Assembly: GCF_000717655.1 (NCBI RefSeq)
Contig: NZ_JNZY01000014.1
Span: 62,001-126,000, forward strand
Length of the DNA stretch: 64,000 nt
From: Streptomyces katrae
Lineage (GTDB): Bacteria > Actinomycetota > Actinomycetes > Streptomycetales > Streptomycetaceae
Direction of reading: 5' to 3'
Below the pieces are notes generated by a model. It was not told the origin of the DNA, searched no databases, and saw only the letters and a list, made by a program, of their open reading frames with translations. This document shows positions 9,973 to 18,737 of this stretch, piece after piece. Made by a program: the position numbers and the translations under genes. Numbering within the stretch: the first letter of the stretch is position 1; each line of letters begins with the position of its first letter.

Positions 9973-11649
9973 TCAGGACGGTTTGTAGTCCTTGCCCAGG
10001 GTGACCACGACGTCGGCGTTCACGGCGTTCTCGCCCTTCTTCACCGCGGTCTCCGGCAGGCCCAGCGTCTTGGCGACCTCGACCGCCTTGGCCCGCTGCG
10101 CGTCGTCCTGGTACGTGATCTGGGTGGCGGGCTGGGTCTTGTCGGCCTTGCCCCCGTCCACGAAGGTGTAGCCGCCGTTGAGCAGGGCGGCCTTCGCAGC
10201 GACCTGCGTCCGGTCGTCGCCGGTGGCGTCCTTGAGGCCGACGCGCGGCGCGGTGCCGGCCTGGGCCGCCGTGAAGCTGCCGCCGAGCACTTCCTTGACG
10301 ACGTTCTTGTTGGCGTCGTCGGTGAGCGTGCCGTCCGGCTTCACCGCGAGGACGTCCGTGCGGTACGCGTCGGTTCCCTCCTTGGCGTGCTCGCCGAGCC
10401 TGGCGAGCAGGGCGCCGAGGGCTTGGGCGTTCAGGGAGGGGTCGAGGATCTGGCCCATGCTCTCGACGGTGACGGTCGCCGACTTCGCGTCGCCGGGGAC
10501 CTTGCGCAGCACCCCGTAGAGCACCTTGCCGAGCCGGTCGAGCTGCTTGGCCTCAGGCTCGCCCTGGCCGCGGTACGTGGCGTACGCGACGGCCATCGCT
10601 CCGCTGAGGTGCTGCTTCGGGCCCTGCCCCACGGCCGGGATCTTGGCTGCGTCGTCGGCCGGGACCGCGACGTCGGTGTCGGTCTCGATGCCGCCGACCA
10701 GCTCGACCAGGTTCTCCAGGAACGGGGTGTCCAGGCGCCAGGTGCCGCCGATGCGGGTGCCGAGCACCGAGTCGAGGGAGTCCCGTACGCCCACGCCGCC
10801 GTCCTCGACCGCCTTGCCGAGGGCGGCGGCGGTGCCGTCGTCCTTGGGGACGCCGAGCGTGTTCGGCAGCAGGACGGTGGCGCCCTTCTTGGTGGTGACG
10901 TTGTCGACGAGCAGCGCCGTGGACGTGCCGCCCTTCTTGGTGTTGTGCAGGTGGACGACGATCATGTCGCGCTTCTGCGGTCCGGCCGCGGCCGCGGTGT
11001 CCTTCTTCTGCCCGGGTCCGTCGAGGAACGGCAGCTTGCCCGCGTACCAGAGGTAGCCGGCGCCGCCGACGACGAAGAGGGCGAGGACGACGATCAGCGC
11101 GACCACGCGGTTGCGGCCGCGGCGGCGGGCCTCCTCGCGGCGCTCGGTCCGGCTCTCGGTGAACTTGAGCCAGTCGATGACGTCCTCGGAGTCCTCGTCC
11201 GGCTGGTCGATGAACGCGAACTGCTCGGTGCGGTAGTCGGGGGCGTCCTGCCCGTCCTCCTCGGTCCGGCGCGGTTCGGGGACCTGGGCGGGGCGCGGGG
11301 GCTGCGGCTCGGCCGCGGGGGCCGGGGCGGGGGGCGCGGGGGCGGCCTGCTGCGGGATCCACTGCTGGCTCTGCTGCGTGTGCTGGGTGTCGTACCCGTA
11401 GCCGGGGGTCCGGGGGTACTCCTGCTGCCCGTAGTCCGGGGCGGCCGGCTGCTGCTGCGGCTGCTGCTGCGGGTAGTACGCCTGCTGGCCGTAGCCCTGG
11501 TCGTAGCCGTACTGCTGCTCGTACGCCTGCTCGTACTGGGCGGGCTGCGCGGGCACCTGGCCGTACACCGGCCGCCCGTACGCGTCGTAGCCGATGAGCT
11601 GCTGCTCATGGGTGGCGTACGGGTCGTACGGATCCTGTCGGTCGTTCAC
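9973..11649 (-). CDS. LCP/LytR_C membrane protein with degenerate LCP core
   Basis: LCP enzymes attach anionic glycopolymers to peptidoglycan outside the membrane. The 558-residue protein has a Gln/Tyr/Pro-rich cytoplasmic N-terminus (1-150), an acidic/basic linker, one membrane helix (about 185-207, VVALIVVLALFVVGGAGYLW), an LCP-like domain (about 215-400) and a C-terminal LytR_C domain (about 450-555). The LCP strand that normally reads PRD before the catalytic Arg cluster reads LLPNT here, and I do not find the usual RSDT motif, so catalysis may be altered. By synteny this is where S. coelicolor carries SCO2578 (reported as PdtA, a polydiglycosylphosphate transferase). That link is from memory. 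The wall-polymer genes at 18.7-27 kb fit the role. Confidence 0.85.
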   Translation of the reverse strand: MNDRQDPYDPYATHEQQLIGYDAYGRPVYGQVPAQPAQYEQAYEQQYGYDQGYGQQAYYPQQQPQQQPAAPDYGQQEYPRTPGYGYDTQHTQQSQQWIPQQAAPAPPAPAPAAEPQPPRPAQVPEPRRTEEDGQDAPDYRTEQFAFIDQPDEDSEDVIDWLKFTESRTERREEARRRGRNRVVALIVVLALFVVGGAGYLWYAGKLPFLDGPGQKKDTAAAAGPQKRDMIVVHLHNTKKGGTSTALLVDNVTTKKGATVLLPNTLGVPKDDGTAAALGKAVEDGGVGVRDSLDSVLGTRIGGTWRLDTPFLENLVELVGGIETDTDVAVPADDAAKIPAVGQGPKQHLSGAMAVAYATYRGQGEPEAKQLDRLGKVLYGVLRKVPGDAKSATVTVESMGQILDPSLNAQALGALLARLGEHAKEGTDAYRTDVLAVKPDGTLTDDANKNVVKEVLGGSFTAAQAGTAPRVGLKDATGDDRTQVAAKAALLNGGYTFVDGGKADKTQPATQITYQDDAQRAKAVEVAKTLGLPETAVKKGENAVNADVVVTLGKDYKPS

Positions 11650-11673
11650 CGCGGGGCCCCTCTCTCCGGAAGC

Positions 11674-12291
11674 TCAGGCTCCCCGGTACAGCTCACGCTT
11701 GTCGATGTAGCGCACCACACCGTCGGGCACCAAATACCAGACAGGATCCCCCTGGGCGACCCGTGCGCGGCAGTCCGTGGACGAAATCGCCAGCGCGGGC
11801 ACCTGCACCAGGGAGACGCCGTCCTCGGGGAGCCCGTCGTCGGTGAGCACGTGGCCCGGCCGGGTCACCCCGATGAAATGGGCGAGCGAGAAGAGCTCGT
11901 CGGCGTTCCGCCAGGTCAGGATCTGGGCGAGGGCGTCGGCGCCGGTGATGAAGAAGAGGTCGGCGTCCTCGTTGAGCGCGCTCAGATCACGCAGGGTGTC
12001 GATCGTGTACGTCGGCCCGCCGCGGTCGATGTCGATGCGGCTCACCGAGAACTGGGGGTTCGAGGCCGTCGCGATGACCGTCATCAGATAGCGGTCCTCG
12101 GCGGGGGACACGGCGCGCTGCGACTTCTGCCACGGCTGGCCGGTCGGTACGAACACCACCTCGTCGAGGTGGAACAGGGCGGCCACTTCGCTGGCGGCCA
12201 CCAGGTGTCCGTGGTGGATCGGGTCGAATGTCCCGCCCATCACGCCGAGCCGGCGCTTGACCGGGCCGGTAGGCATCTCCTGCTCTCCCAT
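11674..12291 (-). CDS. nadD: Nicotinate-nucleotide adenylyltransferase
   Basis: The enzyme forms nicotinic acid adenine dinucleotide from NaMN and ATP in NAD synthesis. The 205-residue protein has the nucleotidyltransferase signature [12 protein letters not shown] near residues 19-30 and the C-terminal ISSTDCR-type motif, here as [10 protein letters not shown]. It also has [14 protein letters not shown] for NaMN contacts. The gene precedes the LCP gene by 24 nt on the same strand, suggesting one operon nadD-LCP-rsfS-phosphatase. The start MGEQEMP could instead be the internal ATG MPTGPVK, five residues on. Confidence 0.96.
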   Translation of the reverse strand: MGEQEMPTGPVKRRLGVMGGTFDPIHHGHLVAASEVAALFHLDEVVFVPTGQPWQKSQRAVSPAEDRYLMTVIATASNPQFSVSRIDIDRGGPTYTIDTLRDLSALNEDADLFFITGADALAQILTWRNADELFSLAHFIGVTRPGHVLTDDGLPEDGVSLVQVPALAISSTDCRARVAQGDPVWYLVPDGVVRYIDKRELYRGA

Positions 12292-12359
12292 GAGCGCAGA
12301 GCCTACTGGCCCGGCGGAGCGGTGCGGACCCGCATTCGAGCGTGTGCGCGAGCGCGGGT

Positions 12360-12527
12360 TCAGCGGTCGCGGTTCAGGCGCGTGGTCACCCAGAGCATCA
12401 GCAGCAGGATGAACAGCGCGCCGCCACCGGTCAGGTACGGGTTCAGGCTGTCGTGGTTGCCGCCGTGCTGCTCGGCGCCCTCCGACGCGAGAACGACCAG
12501 GTTGTGGGCGGTGGTGGAGAGGCTCAT
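12360..12527 (-). CDS. Small single-pass membrane peptide (55 aa), unknown function
   Basis: ATG 12527 gives 55 residues: a polar N-terminus with a His/Asn patch ([13 protein letters not shown]), one membrane helix [14 protein letters not shown], then a basic tail TTRLNRDR. This predicts an N-out, C-in membrane peptide. The reading frame is open far upstream, but that part is antisense to the M48 protease. A homologue sits at this position in other Streptomyces as I recall. It is divergent from the protease gene, with 141 nt of shared upstream DNA. Function is unknown; it could be a small subunit or regulator of a membrane complex. Confidence 0.65.
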   Translation of the reverse strand: MSLSTTAHNLVVLASEGAEQHGGNHDSLNPYLTGGGALFILLLMLWVTTRLNRDR

Positions 12528-12668
12528 CAGGCAGATACCTATCGAGTCGGGGAGCGAGCGGAGACTTCGCTCACATCGTATGCGGGGGCCTGGGGCACGC
12601 TCACGCCGACTCAGGCGTTGGAGAGGATAGACGCACAAGCGCACAGGCCGATCAAGGGGGAGGGCGTT

Positions 12669-13760
12669 ATGACGGAGACCGGGTTCGAGAAGGTTCCGGC
12701 GCGGGACCGCAGGAGGTTTCCCGGAATTTCCTCGCGCGCGTACGAGCACCCGGCGGACCGCTCGGCATTGGTGGCGCTGCGCAAGCTGAGCGGGTTCGAC
12801 ACCGTGTTCAAGGCCCTGAGCGGGCTGCTTCCGGAGCGGAGCCTGCGCCTGCTCTTCCTGTCGGACTCGGTGCGGGTGGGCGCGACGCAGTTCCCGCACC
12901 TGTACGAGATGCTGCGCGACGCCTGTTACATCCTGGACCTGGAGACGGTCCCGCAGATGTACGTGCAGCAGGACCCCAAGCCGAACGCCATGTGCATCGG
13001 GCTCGACGAGCCGATCATCGTGGTGACGACGGGCCTGGTCGAGCTGCTCGACGAGGAGGAGATGCGGGCGGTCGTGGGCCACGAGGTGGGCCATGCGCTG
13101 TCGGGGCACGCGGTGTACCGCACGATCCTGCTGTTCCTGACGAACCTGGCGCTGAAGGTGGCGTGGATCCCGCTGGGCAATGTGGCGATCATGGCGATCG
13201 TGTCGGCGCTGCGGGAGTGGTTCCGCAAGTCGGAGCTGTCGGCGGACCGGGCGGGGCTTCTGGTCGGACAGGACCTCCAGGCCTCGATGCGGGGCCTGAT
13301 GAAGCTCGCGGGCGGCAACCACCTCCACGAGATGAATGTGGACGCGTTCCTGGCCCAGGCCGAGGAGTACGAGTCGAGCGGTGATCTCCGCGACTCCGTG
13401 CTGAAGATCCTCAACATGCTGCCGCGGACGCATCCCTTCGCCACGGTGCGGGCGGCCGAGCTGAAGAAGTGGTCGCAGAGCAGGGACTACCAGCGGATCA
13501 TGGACGGCCACTACCCGCGGCGGGACGAGGACAAGGACACCTCGGTCAGGGACTCCTTCCGGGAGTCGGCCACGCACTACGCGGACGCGGTGCGCAGCAG
13601 CAAGGACCCGCTGTTCAAGCTCGTCGGCGACATCGCGGGCGGCGCGGCCGATGTCGGCGGCAAGCTGCGCGACAGGTTCACGGGCGCGGCCGGCGGCGCC
13701 GGTACGGGCTCGGGCGCGAGCTCCGAGAACAAGGGCGGCCCCGCTACGGAGCAGGGCTGA
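12669..13760 (+). CDS. M48 family zinc metalloprotease, HtpX-like
   Basis: The protein has 363 residues from ATG 12669, preceded by a strong GGGGGAGGG ribosome-binding sequence. The zinc motif HEVGH is at residues 138-142, and the third ligand is expected in SELSADRAG about 55 residues on. Hydrophobic segments follow HEVGH (TILLFLTNLALKVAW and NVAIMAIVSAL), consistent with a membrane protease with its active site at the cytoplasmic face. The C-terminus is a Gly/Ala/Ser-rich linker. It is one of the few plus-strand genes here. Its last 17 nt overlap the convergent 382-residue membrane protein gene. Likely role: membrane protein quality control. Confidence 0.9.
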   Translation: MTETGFEKVPARDRRRFPGISSRAYEHPADRSALVALRKLSGFDTVFKALSGLLPERSLRLLFLSDSVRVGATQFPHLYEMLRDACYILDLETVPQMYVQQDPKPNAMCIGLDEPIIVVTTGLVELLDEEEMRAVVGHEVGHALSGHAVYRTILLFLTNLALKVAWIPLGNVAIMAIVSALREWFRKSELSADRAGLLVGQDLQASMRGLMKLAGGNHLHEMNVDAFLAQAEEYESSGDLRDSVLKILNMLPRTHPFATVRAAELKKWSQSRDYQRIMDGHYPRRDEDKDTSVRDSFRESATHYADAVRSSKDPLFKLVGDIAGGAADVGGKLRDRFTGAAGGAGTGSGASSENKGGPATEQG

Positions 13761-14892
13761 CGGAGGCGGTCCCGGCGGCCGTGGGCGGCGCCAGTACCCC
13801 GCACAGCCCGGCGGTGCGCCGCGGGCTGCCGCTGGCGTAAGGGTCGCTCGCGGCCGGGCCGACCGTGGTCGGTCCCGCCCCGGCCAGGACCGGGCGGAAG
13901 CCCTCGGCTGGGTCGGAGGAGCAGTCCTGCGGACCGGCCACCACGTAGGCCTGGACCAGCTCCGCCCGCCGGGCCGCCAGGTCTTCCCGGTCGAAGCGCA
14001 GCCGCAGCTCGCGCCGAACGGTGAAGAGCGAGGCGCCGTCGGCCGCGGCCGGAGATCCGGTGGCGGGGCGCACGGCGTACACGAAGGTGTGGTCGGTGAT
14101 CACCTCGAGGATGTCCGCCGAGACCTCGTCGAAGGCCAGGGTTCCGCTGACCCGGACCCGGGTGTCGGCCACGGCGGCCGTGCCCGGGTCGAAGCGGACC
14201 AGCCAGCCTGTGGCCGCGTGCCGCCCGTCGCCGGAGGGCGAGGTCATGCTGCGGTCGAACTGCGCGAGCTGGTCGGGGTCGAGCAGGACGCGCACGGGCC
14301 GGGTCGCGGCTCCGGCCAGTACGTCGGGGTCGAGCGAGGACTGCACCAGGTAGTCCTTGGCGATGGACAGGGCGGTGACGACCTGCCCCTCGGTGAAGTG
14401 GTGGGTGCGGCGCACGGCCGGCAGGGTGATCCCGGCCGCCCCCACGCGGTAATCGGCCGCCGGGCTCTTGGCGTACAGGTCGACGGGCCGCCCGCCGGGC
14501 ACGGTGGTGCTCGGGGCGAGGGGCACGACCGTGCTGCTCAGCGGATCGGTCCGGCCGGTGGACAGGGGGGCGGTCGGATTGCTCAGGCCCATGTAGACGG
14601 CCGCGGCGAATGCCACGGCGATGAGCAGCACCAGCAGCATGCCCTGGCGGGCTCCCCGGCCGGGCGTGCTGGTCCGCGGCCGGGAGGAGCCGCCGCCGGA
14701 CCAGATGGACCGGCTGCGTACGGCTCGTGCGTGCTCGCCCATCCGCTCCTGGGCGGAGAACTCCTGGAGCCGGGCAGCCCGGACGAAGTCCTCGTCGAAC
14801 ACAACCGATCGGTACTCGTCCGACCGGAACTCCTCGTCGCCCCCGCCGATGCCGTCGGGGGTGCCGTCGGGTGGATCTCCTGGCACGGCCAT
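13744..14892 (-). CDS. Single-pass membrane protein with shared N-terminal VVFDEDFVR motif, unknown function
   Basis: This 382-residue protein has a cytoplasmic N-terminus with SVVFDEDFVRAARLQEFSA (about residues 28-47), a membrane helix at about 84-105 (MLLVLLIAVAFAAAVYMGL) and a large extracellular domain of about 270 residues. Two Cys lie near its end. The next gene upstream (14961-15509) carries a near-identical N-terminal motif before its own helix, so both probably bind the same cytoplasmic partner. It is convergent with the M48 protease and overlaps it by 17 nt. I recognise no enzymatic domain. Synteny suggests the SCO2583 position. Confidence 0.8.
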   Translation of the reverse strand: MAVPGDPPDGTPDGIGGGDEEFRSDEYRSVVFDEDFVRAARLQEFSAQERMGEHARAVRSRSIWSGGGSSRPRTSTPGRGARQGMLLVLLIAVAFAAAVYMGLSNPTAPLSTGRTDPLSSTVVPLAPSTTVPGGRPVDLYAKSPAADYRVGAAGITLPAVRRTHHFTEGQVVTALSIAKDYLVQSSLDPDVLAGAATRPVRVLLDPDQLAQFDRSMTSPSGDGRHAATGWLVRFDPGTAAVADTRVRVSGTLAFDEVSADILEVITDHTFVYAVRPATGSPAAADGASLFTVRRELRLRFDREDLAARRAELVQAYVVAGPQDCSSDPAEGFRPVLAGAGPTTVGPAASDPYASGSPRRTAGLCGVLAPPTAAGTASVSPAP

Positions 14893-14960
14893 TGCTTCTC
14901 CCCGCTGTCCCCGCTTCAGAGAAGCCCCCAGCTCCGACTGACGCGAGTGGGGTCGTACCT

Positions 14961-15509
14961 TCAGGGTTGGCGGCCGACGGGGTACATAAACGCTCCGGCG
15001 CCGCTGACTTCCGTCAGCGGGGTGCTGGCGGGCGCGGGAGCGTGGTCCGCGTCGCTCGAGGCGCTGCGGTAGACGGCGCTGAAGGCGAGCGCGACCATGC
15101 CGAGGCCCATCACGAAGGCGAGCACCCAGGCGACGGGGCGCAGCCAGGGCGAGCGGCCCCGGTAGGGACGCAGGGAGCCGCCGTAGGCCCCGTACGGGCC
15201 TTCCGTGTAGCTGGAGCCGTGTTCCCAGCCGGGTTCGTCGATGCCGTACCCGTCGGGACGGCCGTAGCCGTACCCGTCGTAGTCGTCATCGGACGTCCAG
15301 CCGCCGGCCACGGCGCGGGCGGCTTCCGCCTCGGCGCGCGCCCGGTCGGCGGCCCGCTGGCGTTCCGCGGCGCTCGGTTCATGGATCTCGGCGTTCCGGA
15401 CGAAGTCCTCGTCGAACACCACGGAGGCGAAGTCCTGATCCGCGCCTCCGCGGTCGTCGTTGTCGGGGTCCCCGTCGTCCGGGAACTTGCCCCCCACGTC
15501 GTCCGGCAC
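14961..15509 (-). CDS. Small membrane protein with VVFDEDFVR motif, possible spore-wall complex partner
   Basis: This is a 182-residue protein from GTG 15509. It has an acidic N-terminus, then SVVFDEDFVRNAEIHEPSA (about 29-47), an Ala/Arg/Glu-rich helix, a Gly/Tyr/Asp-rich stretch with repeated GYGYGRPDGYG-type residues, and one membrane helix at about 130-156. A short outside tail follows. The shared motif with the neighbouring 382-residue protein implies a common partner. By gene order this corresponds to S. coelicolor SCO2584, which I recall being linked to the spore-wall synthesising complex; I cannot verify that here. The gene is 68 nt from its partner gene and upstream of it. Confidence 0.8.
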   Translation of the reverse strand: MPDDVGGKFPDDGDPDNDDRGGADQDFASVVFDEDFVRNAEIHEPSAAERQRAADRARAEAEAARAVAGGWTSDDDYDGYGYGRPDGYGIDEPGWEHGSSYTEGPYGAYGGSLRPYRGRSPWLRPVAWVLAFVMGLGMVALAFSAVYRSASSDADHAPAPASTPLTEVSGAGAFMYPVGRQP

Positions 15510-15585
15510 AGCAACAGCCTAGACCTGGGGGGCTGCTTTGGGCAGGGTGTCCGCCGAATCCGGCCACCCGGTGTCCGCGCCCCGA

Positions 15586-16863
15586 CTACCGAACGTGACC
15601 GTCGCCGGTGACGATGTACTTCGTGGAGGTGAGCTCCGGGAGGCCCATCGGGCCGCGGGCGTGCAGCTTCTGCGTGGAGATTCCGATCTCGGCGCCGAAA
15701 CCGAACTGGCCACCGTCGGTGAACCGGGTGGAGGCATTTACGGCGACCGTGGTCGAGTCGACCAGCTGGGTGAAGCGGCGGGCGGCGGCCTGCGAGGTGG
15801 TGACGATCGCCTCGGTGTGCCCGGAGGTCCAGCGGCGGATGTGCGCGACGGCGTCGTCGAGGGAGTCCACGACGCCGGCGGCGATGTCGTAGGAGAGGTA
15901 CTCGGCGGCCCAGTCCTCGTCGGTGGCGGGGAGCGCGGTGGCCTTGGAGTCCTCGGCGGCCGCGAGGACCCGGGCGTCGCCGTGGACGGTGACGCCGGCG
16001 TCGGCGAGGGCGTCGAGGGCGCGCGGCAGGAAGGCGTCGGCGATGTCGCGGTGGACGAGGAGGGTCTCGGCGGAGTTGCAGACGGAAGGACGCTGCGCCT
16101 TGGAGTTGATGAGGATGTCCACGGCCATGTCGAGGTCGGCCTGGGCGTCCACGTAGACGTGGCAGTTGCCGGTGCCGGTCTCGATGACCGGGACGATGGA
16201 CTCCTCGACGACGGTCTTGATGAGGGAAGCCCCGCCGCGCGGGATGAGTACGTCGACGAGCCCGCGGGCGCGCATCAGCTCGCGCACGGAGTCGCGGGAC
16301 TCGCCGGGGACCAGCTGGATCGCGTCGGCGGGGAGGCCCGCCCCCGTGATGGCGTCGCGGAGGATTCCGACGAGGGCGGTGTTGGAGGCGTAGGCGGAGG
16401 AGCTGCCGCGCAGCAGGACCGCGTTGCCGGACTTGAGGCAGAGGGCGGCGGCGTCGACGGTGACGTTGGGGCGGGCCTCGTAGATGATGCCGACGACGCC
16501 CAGCGGGACGCGGATCTGGCGCAGGTCGATCCCGTTGGGAAGGGTCGAGCCGCGGACGACCTCGCCGACGGGGTCGGGGAGCGCGGCGACGTCGCGCACG
16601 TCGGAGGCGATGGCGCGGACGCGCTCCGGGGTGAGGGTGAGGCGGTCGATGACGGTCTCGCTGGTGCCGGCGGCGCGCGCCTTGCCGGTGTCGACGGCGT
16701 TGGCGGCGACGATCTCGGCCGTACGGGCCTCCAGGGCGTCCGCGATGGCCAGCAGCGCGGTGTCCTTGGCGGACCGCGGGAGTGGGGCGATGGCTGCGGC
16801 GGCGGTGCGGGCCGCCTGCGCGGTGGCGATCACGGGCGAGACGGGGGCGTCGAGCGAGGTCAT
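15586..16863 (-). CDS. proA: Gamma-glutamyl phosphate reductase
   Basis: ProA reduces gamma-glutamyl phosphate to glutamate semialdehyde with NADPH, the second step of proline synthesis. The 425-residue length is normal. Signatures are [37 protein letters not shown] (residues about 118-155), the catalytic Cys in [12 protein letters not shown] near 260, and the substrate segment [20 protein letters not shown] near the C-terminus. ProB lies about 0.65 kb upstream on the same strand, with one small unknown gene between. The two pathway enzymes are thus close but perhaps not in one transcript. Confidence 0.98.
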   Translation of the reverse strand: MTSLDAPVSPVIATAQAARTAAAAIAPLPRSAKDTALLAIADALEARTAEIVAANAVDTGKARAAGTSETVIDRLTLTPERVRAIASDVRDVAALPDPVGEVVRGSTLPNGIDLRQIRVPLGVVGIIYEARPNVTVDAAALCLKSGNAVLLRGSSSAYASNTALVGILRDAITGAGLPADAIQLVPGESRDSVRELMRARGLVDVLIPRGGASLIKTVVEESIVPVIETGTGNCHVYVDAQADLDMAVDILINSKAQRPSVCNSAETLLVHRDIADAFLPRALDALADAGVTVHGDARVLAAAEDSKATALPATDEDWAAEYLSYDIAAGVVDSLDDAVAHIRRWTSGHTEAIVTTSQAAARRFTQLVDSTTVAVNASTRFTDGGQFGFGAEIGISTQKLHARGPMGLPELTSTKYIVTGDGHVR

Positions 16864-16974
16864 GCCGCCCAGGGTAGTCCCCGCCCGGGCCCCTGCCGAC
16901 GGGATTCCATCCCGCGAGATGGCGGCCGCGGGGTCCGCCGCGCGGAGCCTCTCCCCGCCCCGCCCTTCCCTCGT

Positions 16975-17025
16975 TCCCGGGGGCTCCGCCCCGGACCCCG
17001 CGCCTCAAATGCCGGCGGGCTGGGG
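16975..17025. repeat. Streptomyces-type intergenic repeat element
   Basis: GGGGCTCCGCCCC (palindromic), then a CGCGCCTCAAATGCCGGC-like segment and GGGCTGG. This resembles a short interspersed element I recall from many Streptomyces intergenic regions. Only one copy is present in this window, so its repeat nature cannot be shown here. It lies between proA and the 139-residue gene; nothing else is seen in 16864-17039. Confidence 0.4.
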
Positions 17026-17039
17026 TGGGCCGGACAGAG

Positions 17040-17459
17040 CTAGTACGGATGGACCCCGACCGGGTGGGCCGGGGGCGGGCCGTAGCCTTCCGCCACCCGG
17101 AGGTGGTACGTCGCCCGGTCGATGACCTCCAGGCCGACGATCTCCCACGGCGGGAGCTGCGCCGAGGAGCGGTGTTCGCCCCACAGGCGCAGGGCGACGG
17201 CCGCGGCGTCGTGGAGGTCGCGGGCCTCCTCCCAGTACCGGATCTCCGCATGGTCGTCGGCGTACCGGCTGGTGAGGAGGAACGGGTGGTCGTGGGCCAG
17301 CTGTTCCAGCCCGCGCCGGACCTCCGACAGCGGCGCCGGCTTGCCCGAGACGCTCAGGGTGACGTGCCAGAGGCGGGAGGCTTCGTCCTGCTCGCCGTCC
17401 CCGCCGCCGCTGATGCTGGTCAGCGCTCGTCTCACCAGCCCGCCTCCTGTCTGCGCCAT
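17040..17459 (-). CDS. Conserved small protein between proA and proB, unknown function
   Basis: This 139-residue soluble protein shows no membrane segment and no motif I recognise. The sequence alternates strands and helices: RLWHVTLSVSGKPAPLSEVRRGLEQLAHDHPFLLTSRYADDHAEIRYWEEA; this outline resembles a ferredoxin-like fold with a C-terminal strand WEIVGLEVIDRATYHLR. The location between proB and proA, same strand and about 60 nt after proB, suggests co-expression. A role in proline synthesis would be a guess. Confidence 0.7.
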   Translation of the reverse strand: MAQTGGGLVRRALTSISGGGDGEQDEASRLWHVTLSVSGKPAPLSEVRRGLEQLAHDHPFLLTSRYADDHAEIRYWEEARDLHDAAAVALRLWGEHRSSAQLPPWEIVGLEVIDRATYHLRVAEGYGPPPAHPVGVHPY

Positions 17460-17520
17460 GCCTGTCCGCCCCTCACAGTTGACCAGTCCCCGGCCCGCCG
17501 CGCGGCGGTTTTACCGAACC

Positions 17521-18648
17521 TCAGCCCTGCAGCAGGACCAGATCGTCGCGGTGTACGACCTCGCGCTCGTACTCCGGGCCGAGTTCCTTCGCCAGCTCCC
17601 GGGTGGAGCGGCCGAGGAGCTGCGGGAGTTCCTTGGCGTCGAAGTTGACCAGCCCGCGGGCCACGGCGCGGCCGTCGGGCGCGCGCAGTTCCACCGGGTC
17701 GCCCGCGACGAACTCGCCCTCGACGGCGGCGATCCCGGCGGGCAGCAGGGAGCTGCCGCGCTCGGTCACCGCGCGTACGGCGCCCTCGTCGAGGACCAGG
17801 TGTCCCTGCGGGGTCGATGCGTGCTGGAGCCACAGCAGCCGGTCCGCCGAGCGGCGGCCGGTGGCGTGGAAGTGCGTGCCGGTCGGACGCCCTGCCAGGG
17901 CGTCGGCCGCCTGGCTCGCCGAGGTGAGGACGACCGGGATGCCGGCCGCCGCCGCGATCCGCGCCGCCTCGACCTTGGTGACCATGCCGCCGGTGCCCAC
18001 GCCCGCCTTGCCGGCGCTGCCGATGGAGACGTGCGCGATGTCCTCGGGGCCGCGCACCTCGTCGATGCGGGTGGTGCCGGGCAGCGACGGGTCGCCGTCG
18101 TACAGGCCGTCCACGTCGGACAGGAGGACGAGGAGATCGGCGCGGACCAGGTGGGCGACGAGGGCCGCGAGCCGGTCGTTGTCGCCGAAGCGGATCTCGT
18201 CCGTGGCGACGGTGTCGTTCTCGTTGACCACCGGCAGGGCACCCATGGCCAGGAGCTGGTCCAGGGTCCGGTACGCGTTGCGGTAGTGGGCGCGCCGGCT
18301 CGTGTCGTCGCTGGTCAGCAGGACCTGGCCGACGCGGACTCCGTACCGGGCGAAGGAGGCGGTGTACCGGGCGACCAGCAGCCCCTGCCCGACGCTGGCG
18401 GCGGCCTGCTGCCGGGCCAGGTCGGTGGGGCGGCGGCGCAGGCCGAGCGGGGCGAGCCCGGCGGCGATGGCTCCGCTGGAGACGAGGACGATCTCCTTCT
18501 CGCCGCCGCTGCGGGCCTTGGCCAGTACGTCGACCAGGGCGTCCACGCGATCGGCGTCGAGTCCGCCGGCCGCGGTGGTCAAGGAGGAGGATCCGACCTT
18601 GACCACGATCCTGCGGGCGTCCACGACACCTTGCCTAGCCGCTGACAC
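17521..18648 (-). CDS. proB: Glutamate 5-kinase
   Basis: ProB phosphorylates glutamate, the committed and proline-inhibited step of proline synthesis. I chose GTG 18648 because AAGGGGA lies 6 nt upstream; a start 36 nt earlier (18684) is open but lacks this. The product is 375 residues: an amino-acid kinase domain (about 1-255, with RRIVVKVGSSSLT, VSSGAIAAG and LLSDVDGLY) and a C-terminal PUA domain (about 280-365, GSSLLPAGIAAVEGEF). PUA-containing ProB is usual in this group. Confidence 0.97.
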   Translation of the reverse strand: MSAARQGVVDARRIVVKVGSSSLTTAAGGLDADRVDALVDVLAKARSGGEKEIVLVSSGAIAAGLAPLGLRRRPTDLARQQAAASVGQGLLVARYTASFARYGVRVGQVLLTSDDTSRRAHYRNAYRTLDQLLAMGALPVVNENDTVATDEIRFGDNDRLAALVAHLVRADLLVLLSDVDGLYDGDPSLPGTTRIDEVRGPEDIAHVSIGSAGKAGVGTGGMVTKVEAARIAAAAGIPVVLTSASQAADALAGRPTGTHFHATGRRSADRLLWLQHASTPQGHLVLDEGAVRAVTERGSSLLPAGIAAVEGEFVAGDPVELRAPDGRAVARGLVNFDAKELPQLLGRSTRELAKELGPEYEREVVHRDDLVLLQG

Positions 18649-18701
18649 GTCTGTCCCCTTGCCCCTTGCCGGTACGTCTGCCACCTCAATCTACGGGGTG
18701 T

Positions 18702-18722
18702 CCCCGAGCGGCCGCTCAGGGG
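18702..18722 (-). terminator. Hairpin after the GtrA-like gene
   Basis: A near-perfect palindrome (CCCC, GAGCGGCCGCTC, GGGG with one mismatch) lies 16 nt past the stop of the GtrA-like gene. It separates the glycopolymer genes from proB. Confidence 0.45.
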
Positions 18723-18737
18723 TTTCAGACGGTGGAC

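Noticed and set aside
9460..12630. A 1056-residue plus-strand frame over rsfS, LCP and nadD
   Set aside because: Shadow of three well-identified minus-strand genes.
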